A DNA stretch of 32,165 nt from Planctomycetales bacterium (GTDB taxonomy: Bacteria; Planctomycetota; Planctomycetia; Isosphaerales; Isosphaeraceae). The notes below the pieces were generated by a model, which was not told the origin of the DNA, did not search any database, and saw nothing but the letters and a program-made list of their open reading frames with translations. Both the position numbers and the translations under genes were made by a program. The DNA lies in the NCBI GenBank assembly GCA_027459775.1, contig DAIDHE010000255.1, positions 1 to 32,165 on the forward strand, read 5' to 3'. Numbering within the stretch: the first letter of the stretch is position 1; each line of letters opens with the position of its first letter. Below, one piece after another: positions 23,043 through 29,931 of the stretch.

Positions 23043-23516
23043 CGTTCAGCTCCTTCTTCGGTTGTCGCGGTTTTCGTCAGAGCCCCGGAGCCCGCGCGTG
23101 ATTCCCATCGGATTCGCGGGCACAGGCCCCGTTCCTCGAGACGCCCCGTTCCGACGCGTCCCTCGATCGAAGTTCACCCTAATGCATTGCCAATGCCATG
23201 TCACTTACGAGAATCCCCGGAATCGCCCTAATACCAAGTAGAGAAAGAGATTAAAATTTTTCAAGTTCTTTCCAGAGTCGATCCGAGTCGGCGGATTGTC
23301 ATCTTGACTTGAAACTTTTCTTCTCAAAATGCCGGAGCCCGGGTTTGTTCATGAGAAAGAGAAGTCAGATTGGCCTCGGGATAGCCAACATGGGAAGAAG
23401 ACGCTACGATTCGCCTGGTTTTGATGGGGACGGCTGCTCGCCTGTATCGGCGGCGGTTCTGGTGTGGTTGGGAGTCCAGGGCGGGTTCGAATGGCCTTTG
23501 GGTGGCGGAGCGTGGA
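23043..23516. other. Divergent region between csrA and ispF
   Basis: 474 bp without a supported gene. The AT-rich block at 23228-23275 is the probable promoter area for one or both genes, but no boxes are convincing. Confidence 0.45.
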
Positions 23517-24005
23517 ATGGCACGGGTCGGGTTGGGGCACGACACACACCGGTTGGTCGAGGGGCGTCCGCTGATCTTGGGCGGGGTGCGGATCGAGCAT
23601 CCGCGCGGGCTTCTCGGCCATTCGGACGCCGACGTGGTGTGCCATGCGGTGGTGGATGCGCTTCTGGGTGCGGCGGGGCTCGGCGACATCGGCGAGCTGT
23701 ATCCCGACACCGACCCCCGCTGGCAGGGCGCGGACAGCACCACGCTGTTGGCCGACGTCGTCGAGCGGATCCGCAGGCACAACTGGTCGATCGTGAATTG
23801 CGACGTCATCATTCATACACAGGAACCGAAGCTCACTCCGCACAAGGCGGCGATCCGGGCGAGCCTGGCGCGGTTGCTCGGCGTCGATCTCGAGGTGGTG
23901 AACGTGAAGGCCAAGACCGGCGAGCAGGTGGGGCCGGTCGGGCGCGCGGAGGCGATCGTCTGCCAGGCCGTCGTTTTGCTCGATCGCCCGGCCCAGACCC
24001 GGTGA
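23517..24005 (+). CDS. ispF: 2-C-methyl-D-erythritol 2,4-cyclodiphosphate synthase
   Basis: 162 residues from the ATG at 23517 (MARVGLGHDTHRLVEG), with GGAG 7 nt upstream; an upstream frame is non-conserved. IspF catalyses the fifth step of the MEP isoprenoid pathway, releasing CMP to form the cyclic diphosphate, as a homotrimer. The metal ligands are present (Asp9, His11, His43), along with GHSDADVVCHAVVDALLGAAGLGDIG, FPD-like LYPDTDPRWQGADS, and the C-terminal VKAKTGEQVGPVGRAEAI nucleotide-binding block. cysS follows 98 nt downstream on the same strand, an order found in several bacteria. Confidence 0.95.
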   Translation: MARVGLGHDTHRLVEGRPLILGGVRIEHPRGLLGHSDADVVCHAVVDALLGAAGLGDIGELYPDTDPRWQGADSTTLLADVVERIRRHNWSIVNCDVIIHTQEPKLTPHKAAIRASLARLLGVDLEVVNVKAKTGEQVGPVGRAEAIVCQAVVLLDRPAQTR

Positions 24006-24103
24006 GCCTAGATCCACACGGAGTTTCCATGCGGCGTACGTTCGTGAATCCTGGACCCCGACCCGAGCGCCTCGCGGTTCCTTTTACCCAGTGAAGATTC
24101 GTC

Positions 24104-25570
24104 ATGGCACTGCGCGTTTATAACACACTCACCCAGTCGAAAGTCCCCTTTGGACCGGTACGGCCGGGCAAGGTCGGGATGTACGTCTGCGGGCCGACCG
24201 TCTACTCGCCGAGCCACATCGGCCACATGGTCGGACCGGTGATCTTTGATACGATCAAGCGTTACCTGGTTTATCTCGGCTATGAGGTTCTGTGGGTCGT
24301 CAACATCACCGACGTCGACGACAAGCTCATCGTCCAGGCCCAGAAAGACGGAACGACGGTCAAGGAACTCGCCGAGCGGGTCACGCGCGACTATCTCGCC
24401 TGTCTGGAGGCGCTCGGAGTGGAGGGCATCGACCAGATGCCGCGCGCGACCGAGCACATCGCCGAGATCATCGCGATGAACGCGGGGTTGATCGCCAAGG
24501 GATACGCTTATGAATCGGCGGGCGACGTCTATTTTGACGTGACCAAGGCGTCCGACTATGGCAAGCTCAGCCGTCGCGACCCCGAGGAGCTCCTGGCGGG
24601 AGCGCGGATCGAGCCGTCAACGATCAAGCGTCATCCGGGCGACTTCGCGCTCTGGAAGCACTCCAAGCCTGGCGAGCCGGCCTGGGAAAGCCCCTGGGGG
24701 CCGGGCCGGCCGGGATGGCACATTGAGTGCTCGGCGATGAGCATGAAATTCCTGGGCGAGCACTTCGACATTCACGGCGGCGGCCTGGATCTGGTCTTTC
24801 CCCACCACGAAAACGAGCTCGTGCAATCCGAGTCGTTCACGGGCGTCCCGCTCGCCAACTACTGGATGCACAACGGACTTTTGACCAAGGACGGGCGCAA
24901 GATCTCGAAGTCCGACCCCGGCACGATCGTGCTGATGAGCGACCTGCTCAAGGCCCACGCGCCTGACACCATTCGCGCTTTGTTGCTTTCGAGCCACTAC
25001 CGCCGTCCGATCGACTTTGGCCCCAATCGCCTGACCGAGATCGGGCGCGGCTTGCGCTCGTTTCATCGGGCCTTTGAGCGATTCGCGGAGCGGACGGGCA
25101 AGTCGTTCTTTAGCCTGGAGACGCCCGCGCGAAGACAACCGTTCGAGCCTGGTGAAGCGCCGCTGCTCCGCGAGATCGCCGAGCACCGCCAGCGATTCCT
25201 GGACGCGATGGACGATGATTTCAACACCGGCGGCGCCATGGGCGAGCTCTTTGAGCTTGTTCATGTGCTCAATCGTTTCACCGATGTCGGGCCGGTGATT
25301 TCGGAAGGCGAATACCTGGCGGGCATGACCGTGCTCAAGGAGCTGGCGGGGCTGTTGGGATTGTTCGCCAGGCCGACTCTCCCGGTCGCCTCCGTACACG
25401 ACGCCCTGATCGCGCCCCTCTTGGATTTATTGGTCGAGCTCCGCAACCGTTTGCGCAAGGACAAGAATTTCACCATGTCCGACGAGATCCGCCAGCGGCT
25501 TGTGGCGCTGGGGATCACGATCGAGGATCGCGCCGACGGCAGCCGCTGGCGCGTCGAATCCGAACCCTAG
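24104..25570 (+). CDS. cysS: Cysteinyl-tRNA synthetase
   Basis: 488 residues from the ATG at 24104, close to the usual ~460. A class I synthetase that charges tRNA-Cys in the cytoplasm. Seen: HIGH at 38-41, KISKS (KMSKS variant) at 266-270, zinc ligands Cys29, Cys209, His234 and Glu238 (YVCGPTVY, ECSAMS, FPHHENE). DVYFDVTKASDYGKLSRR and GWHIECSAMSMKFLGEHFDIHGGGLDLVFPHHENE are family signatures. The C-terminal DALR-like domain is present. It lies between ispF and ruvC on the same strand. Confidence 0.97.
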   Translation: MALRVYNTLTQSKVPFGPVRPGKVGMYVCGPTVYSPSHIGHMVGPVIFDTIKRYLVYLGYEVLWVVNITDVDDKLIVQAQKDGTTVKELAERVTRDYLACLEALGVEGIDQMPRATEHIAEIIAMNAGLIAKGYAYESAGDVYFDVTKASDYGKLSRRDPEELLAGARIEPSTIKRHPGDFALWKHSKPGEPAWESPWGPGRPGWHIECSAMSMKFLGEHFDIHGGGLDLVFPHHENELVQSESFTGVPLANYWMHNGLLTKDGRKISKSDPGTIVLMSDLLKAHAPDTIRALLLSSHYRRPIDFGPNRLTEIGRGLRSFHRAFERFAERTGKSFFSLETPARRQPFEPGEAPLLREIAEHRQRFLDAMDDDFNTGGAMGELFELVHVLNRFTDVGPVISEGEYLAGMTVLKELAGLLGLFARPTLPVASVHDALIAPLLDLLVELRNRLRKDKNFTMSDEIRQRLVALGITIEDRADGSRWRVESEP

Positions 25571-25607
25571 GAAGCCGTTCGCCCGAGCGGATCAAGGAGC
25601 GTCCAGG

Positions 25608-26156
25608 ATGGCGCATGTTCAGCGATCTTCACCGATCCCTCCGTTGGTGGCGGTTTTGGGAAGGGTCGTCGGGGTCGACCCTGGCCTGACCGTGACCGGC
25701 TATGCCGTGGTTGAGCGAACCGCGGCGGGTACGGCTGTACTCGAGGCCGGCGTGATTCGTCCCCGGGGTCGGAACCTCGGCGAGCGGCTGGCGGCGATCC
25801 ACCAGGGCATCATCGAGATCCTCGAGGCCTTTCCGGCGAGCGCTCTGGCCCTGGAGCAGGTCCATAGCCGCGTCCAATTCCCGCGCACTGCCTTGTTGAT
25901 GGCGCATGCCCGAGGCGCGATCGTGCTCGCGGCCGCCCTGCGACAAACGCCGGTTTTTGATTATGCTCCCGCGCGGATCAAGAAAACCATCACCGGCAAT
26001 GGCCGGGCGTCCAAGTCGCAGATCCAACACGCGATCATGACCGAGCTTGCCCTCGGCCGGCTTCCCGAGCCCCACGACGTCGCCGACGCCTGCGCGATTG
26101 CCCTTTGCCATGTGGCTCTACGCCGCAACGAGATCGGGCTCGTCAGCGGGTCTTAG
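25608..26156 (+). CDS. ruvC: Holliday junction resolvase RuvC
   Basis: 182 residues from the ATG at 25608, with GGAG 8 nt upstream. RuvC is the homodimeric endonuclease that nicks Holliday junctions during recombinational repair, working with RuvAB. The four acidic/His catalytic positions are visible: Asp24 (GVDPGLTVTGYAVV), Glu83 (LALEQVHS), and His156/Asp157 with Asp160 (EPHDVADACAIALCH). An extra ~18-residue N-terminal extension precedes the usual start of the fold; an in-frame later start is not obvious. It follows cysS by 37 nt, likely co-transcribed, and converges with the next gene with 15 nt between stops. Confidence 0.94.
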   Translation: MAHVQRSSPIPPLVAVLGRVVGVDPGLTVTGYAVVERTAAGTAVLEAGVIRPRGRNLGERLAAIHQGIIEILEAFPASALALEQVHSRVQFPRTALLMAHARGAIVLAAALRQTPVFDYAPARIKKTITGNGRASKSQIQHAIMTELALGRLPEPHDVADACAIALCHVALRRNEIGLVSGS

Positions 26157-26171
26157 ACGGCGGGCTTGCTC

Positions 26172-27857
26172 CTACAAATAGCCAAGATCGGCCAGTCTGC
26201 GCTGGATCTCGGCATCTTCGTCGGCCGTGTACGGTGAGTCGAGGGGTTGCTGCACGGGCGCGCCCGCCAGAGCCGGCTCGAAGACGGGCTGGATCGGGGC
26301 GGCAAGGCCGGGCTCGAGGGCCTCGGTGAGAACGCGGCCATCCATATCGGCCGCGGTTGGCACGCCGAGCAGGTGCAGAATTGTGGGCGCGATGTCGATG
26401 AGCTCCGCGTCCCGAATCGTTTTGGCCGCGCGAAAGGCAGACCCCGACGCGATCAGAACCCCATCGAGACGATGATCGCCGGTTGGCCCAAAGGCCGGCG
26501 AGATGACCTTGCTCGTGGTGAAGTCATGAAGCCCGATCGTGCGGTAACGCCAGTCCTTAAGCACGACCGTGAGATCGGGCGAAAGCCCGCAATGGGGTCC
26601 GTCGTACAGATCCTCGCGCTCGTAGACCCGTTCGACCAAGGGCTCGCCAGTCTCGGGATGGGTGATCGACGCCAAGGCGGCCTTCAAGTCCTCGAGCAGA
26701 GTCCTGGCGTCCTCGGGCGCGACGCAGCCGTGCGGCTGGCGCCCTTTCAGGTTCAAGAAAAACTGGCCGAAATTCCCCTGCGAATAAACCTGGGTGCGTG
26801 ACCAATCGATGTGCCTGCGCGACAGAAACAGCGACTCGGCCAGGCGGTCCACAAAGCTCTCTTGTTTGCCCCGGAACCGGCTCACGCGGTGGTTGCCCAG
26901 CCCCAGCTTGCTCATGACACCATAGATCCATTCCGGAGTGACGCCCCGGCGGTGGAACCAGTGTTTTTGCTTCACATAAAACGAATCTTGAAGCGCCAGG
27001 AATCCCTGTTCCAAGAGCCACACGTTGAAATTGACGTAATGCTCGATCGGTCCGAAGCCGTGGTCGCTGATCAAGAGCAAAGCCGTGTCGCTGGGCAGCG
27101 AGGCCTCGATCGCCCCGATTTCGCGGTCAAGCGTGCGCCAGAAATCAAGCAGACGCGGTCGCAACGCAGCTAGCTCGCGCTCACGCCCCCGCGCCGCCGG
27201 GTGGGTCAGATCCCAGACATGCCAGAGCTCGTGCTGGATTCGGTCGGTGGCCATCAGGTCAAAGAGGAACAGATCCCAGTCGCAGCGATGCATCAGGAAG
27301 CGTACCGTCGCCAGATGCTGTTCCAAGAACGCCTGCATGTCGTCGAGTACGGCGGCCTCGTTGCCGCCATCGTGAATGGCCGTCGCCCACGGCCGATAGG
27401 TGCCGACCGCTTCCTCGAGCTCAGCGAACAGTGCTGGATCGCTCGTGAAGTCGCTTGCGTTGGCGGGGCTCAAGAAGTCGCCCAGGAAGAATCCCGGAAA
27501 CCGGCTCGATGGCCGGCAGGGATACGATAGGGGGATTCCGCCGGCGACGGTCTTCTTGCCGTGCCGCGCGGCGATCTCCCAGAGCAGCTTCGATTGAATC
27601 GCCCGCGACGAATTCACTCGCCCAGAAAGCGGGTCGTGGCCGTGTTCGAGGAATTCAAAGACCCCGTGCTTTCCCGAATTCTTTCCGGTCATGAGACCGG
27701 TCCAGGCAACTGGCGACAATGGCGGGAACACCGAACGGAGCGGCCCCGAAACCCCATCGTCGCGCAGTCGAGCCAGGTTCGGCATGCAGCCTTGCTCGAT
27801 GAGCGGGTCGAGCACATCCCACGTCGCACCATCCAGCCCGAGCAGAAAAACCTTCAT
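26172..27857 (-). CDS. Alkaline-phosphatase-superfamily phosphodiesterase/nucleotide pyrophosphatase-like protein
   Basis: 561 residues without a signal peptide, so probably cytoplasmic. The family hydrolyses phosphate or phosphodiester bonds with two metals. The metal/nucleophile core is present: LLGLDGATWD (Asp9), PLSPVAWTGLMTGKNSGKHGVFEF with the nucleophile-position Thr53, and LLISDHGFGPIEHYVNFNVWL with the paired Asp-His. A late HDFT...SPAFGPTGDHRLDGVLIASG segment completes the site. The inserted cap (about 90-230) differs from classical NPPs and resembles bacterial proteins annotated only as type I phosphodiesterase. AAAGGA precedes the ATG by about 11 nt. The substrate is unknown. Confidence 0.85.
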   Translation of the reverse strand: MKVFLLGLDGATWDVLDPLIEQGCMPNLARLRDDGVSGPLRSVFPPLSPVAWTGLMTGKNSGKHGVFEFLEHGHDPLSGRVNSSRAIQSKLLWEIAARHGKKTVAGGIPLSYPCRPSSRFPGFFLGDFLSPANASDFTSDPALFAELEEAVGTYRPWATAIHDGGNEAAVLDDMQAFLEQHLATVRFLMHRCDWDLFLFDLMATDRIQHELWHVWDLTHPAARGRERELAALRPRLLDFWRTLDREIGAIEASLPSDTALLLISDHGFGPIEHYVNFNVWLLEQGFLALQDSFYVKQKHWFHRRGVTPEWIYGVMSKLGLGNHRVSRFRGKQESFVDRLAESLFLSRRHIDWSRTQVYSQGNFGQFFLNLKGRQPHGCVAPEDARTLLEDLKAALASITHPETGEPLVERVYEREDLYDGPHCGLSPDLTVVLKDWRYRTIGLHDFTTSKVISPAFGPTGDHRLDGVLIASGSAFRAAKTIRDAELIDIAPTILHLLGVPTAADMDGRVLTEALEPGLAAPIQPVFEPALAGAPVQQPLDSPYTADEDAEIQRRLADLGYL

Positions 27858-28522
27858 CAGGGCGAGGTCCTTTCTCCTTCACCGAGCTCCCTCTCGTCGA
27901 GTCACAAAGCACCCCAGTGAGCCATCGCCACGACTCTCAGAATCTCTATCTTATCCAATCTTCGCAAAGGTTGGCGACAGGGTAGCACCCCGATCGTGGA
28001 TTGCCGTGTTAGCGCTCCGGGCTCGGTCGGCCTGATTCTGATCAGGGGGTCTTCGATCTATCATCGGCCAGTTGCCGCACGATCCAGGAACTCCGACTGT
28101 TGCACGACGCCGGATTCTAGTTATGAAGTCCAGAACCCGCAGCGCGAGCTTTCGCGTAATCAGGCCCTGTTGCAAACCTTCGGGCCTTTGTACGACCAAT
28201 GGGCGGGAAGGGGTCAATCGGAAATCACCGCGAACGCAATGGTTTTCGACACAAATGCCCAAAGTTCGAGCAGTCGCGACCGATCACCGACCAGCGAGAA
28301 CATCTGAGAGAGGGTATGAAGAATTCCAATGTCCCTGTCCTGTATGAAGTTAGACTCTCGAACTAATTGATGCATCGAGAGCGCTTCGCGACCTTGGTAT
28401 GGGAAGTGCAATATCGTACTTCCGTGATCGCAGAACTTGGAACGGTCTTCAAAATCCTAGATTCATCGGAACTTGGGTTACTCATAACGATTCACGAGCA
28501 AGCGTCGTTCTCCCTGGCTGTG

Positions 28523-28556
28523 CCCGGCCCCCTTGGTGGGGGCCGGGTTTTTTTTT
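28523..28556 (+). terminator. Strong intrinsic terminator
   Basis: 10-bp perfect stem CCCGGCCCCC/GGGGGCCGGG with a 5-nt loop (TTGGT) followed by nine T. This is the clearest terminator of the window, yet no plus-strand gene precedes it within 2 kb, so an unannotated small RNA or short transcript probably ends here. Confidence 0.9.
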
Positions 28557-28725
28557 GCGCGCTTCAGGCTGTGCGCCTGACTCTACAGGGCGCACCCAAG
28601 AGAAAGCGGTCGCATCCGAACAGAGTTTCTCCAAGGCTGGACATATCGCCTGACGATAAAGGAACAAGAGTGGGTGGTTGAAGAAGACTGGGTAAACATT
28701 CTTGGACGGGATCGTCCGGGTCGGG

Positions 28726-28754
28726 TTGACGTCGGATTGAGGACGGGATATGGT
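28726..28754 (+). promoter_or_regulatory. Sigma-70-type promoter for kdsD
   Basis: -35 TTGACG (5 of 6), 17-nt spacer, -10 TATGGT (4 of 6). Predicted start near 28761, leaving a leader of about 54 nt before the kdsD ATG. It lies downstream of the strong terminator. Confidence 0.6.
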
Positions 28755-28814
28755 TCTGGCGCGCTGGCGTGCTGAGGTTAGGGCGGTGAGCCAGGCGGGG
28801 CAGGGAGGCCCACG

Positions 28815-29840
28815 ATGGCGATGATCACGGATGCGTCGCTGGGTTCGGCGACGGACGCCGAGGGTTTGGCGTTCGCGCGTGAGGTCTTGAGGATTGAAGG
28901 GGAAGCGCTCGAGCTCGTTCGCGAGCGGCTGGGCGAGACGATTGCGCGCGCGGCCGATCTGATTCTACGATCGAGCGGCAGCGTGATTGTGACCGGGATG
29001 GGCAAGGCGGGACTGGTGGGCCAGAAACTGGCCTCCACGCTGTCGTCGACGGGGACTCAGGCGTTTCCGTTGCATCCCGCCGAGGCCGTTCACGGCGATC
29101 TGGGCCGGATCCGGGCCAACGATGTGGTGCTCGCGCTGTCGCGGAGCGGCGAGACCGAGGAAGTACTGCGTATCTTGCCCGCGATTCGCCGGCTGGGGGC
29201 CTCTCTCGTTGCGATCACCGAGCGCGCGACCAGCTCGCTGGGCCAGGCGGCCGACCTCTGTGTGGCCCTGGGCCCGATCGAGGAAGCCTGCCCGCTGGGA
29301 CTTGCCCCCACGGCGAGCACCACGGTCCTGATGGCGGTCGGCGATGCGCTCGCCTTGCTCGTCAGCCGCCGCCGCGAGTTCACGGCCCTTGACTTCGCCC
29401 TCTATCATCCCGCGGGGAGTCTCGGGCGCAAGCTCGCGCGGGTCGAGGAGATCATGCGCTCCGGCCGACAGATCCGCCGCGCGAGCGCCCAGGAATCGGT
29501 TCGGGCCGTGTTCGTCCGCCTGGCCGGGCCCAGACGCCGCTCGGGCGCGATCCTGATCGAGGACGAACGCGGCCGCCTGATCGGGATCTTCACCGACAGC
29601 GACCTCGCGCGCTTGTTTGAAAAGCGCAGGGAAGACGAACTCGACCGGCCCCTGGGCGAAGTCATGACCCCCGATCCTTACTCAATTCAGGTCGGCGCGA
29701 TGATCTCGGAGGCCGTTGAAATGATGAAAACATATAAAATCAGTGAATTGCCCGTCGTCGATCGAGCCGGCGGGTTGGTCGGGCTGATCGACGTCACGGA
29801 CTTGATTGGGATCGCCCCGACCGATCTCCTCGACGACTGA
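28815..29840 (+). CDS. kdsD: Arabinose-5-phosphate isomerase (KpsF/GutQ family)
   Basis: 341 residues, standard length, with GGGAGG 6 nt before the ATG. KdsD converts ribulose-5-phosphate to arabinose-5-phosphate, the first step of KDO synthesis for LPS. The SIS domain spans about 45-185 (SGSVIVTGMGKAGLVGQKLASTLSSTGT, HPAEAVHGDLGRI with the catalytic His, and LSRSGETEEV). Two CBS domains follow (about 205-265 and 280-338; GIFTDSDLARL and ELPVVDRAGGLVGLIDVTDL). The order SIS-CBS-CBS is diagnostic. An LptC/OstA-like gene starts 91 nt downstream on the same strand, as in LPS export loci. Confidence 0.93.
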   Translation: MAMITDASLGSATDAEGLAFAREVLRIEGEALELVRERLGETIARAADLILRSSGSVIVTGMGKAGLVGQKLASTLSSTGTQAFPLHPAEAVHGDLGRIRANDVVLALSRSGETEEVLRILPAIRRLGASLVAITERATSSLGQAADLCVALGPIEEACPLGLAPTASTTVLMAVGDALALLVSRRREFTALDFALYHPAGSLGRKLARVEEIMRSGRQIRRASAQESVRAVFVRLAGPRRRSGAILIEDERGRLIGIFTDSDLARLFEKRREDELDRPLGEVMTPDPYSIQVGAMISEAVEMMKTYKISELPVVDRAGGLVGLIDVTDLIGIAPTDLLDD

Positions 29841-29931
29841 TCCCAGAAAGCGGTTCTTCTTTCGTCTCGGTCCCCGATCCATCGAGACGCCTCGTCACAG
29901 GATTTCCTATCCCCAAGCGCTGGACGCCAAC

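Larger units (their letters stand above)
27858..28814. other. 957-bp gene-poor gap before kdsD
   Basis: Less GC-rich than its surroundings, especially 28220-28480. No supported gene; one 65-codon minus-strand frame (28214-28411) looks protein-like but has no recognisable family. Contains a strong plus-strand terminator (28523-28556) with no known upstream transcript, and the kdsD promoter (28726-28754). Confidence 0.5.

Noticed and set aside
20943-23231. Long plus-strand open frame (762 codons) over the aldo/keto reductase and csrA
   Set aside because: Shadow of two well-supported minus-strand genes; its product has no recognisable domain.
28214-28411. 65-codon minus-strand frame with a protein-like composition
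   Set aside because: No Shine-Dalgarno, no family resemblance, and isolated in a gene-poor gap; could be a remnant but cannot be supported.
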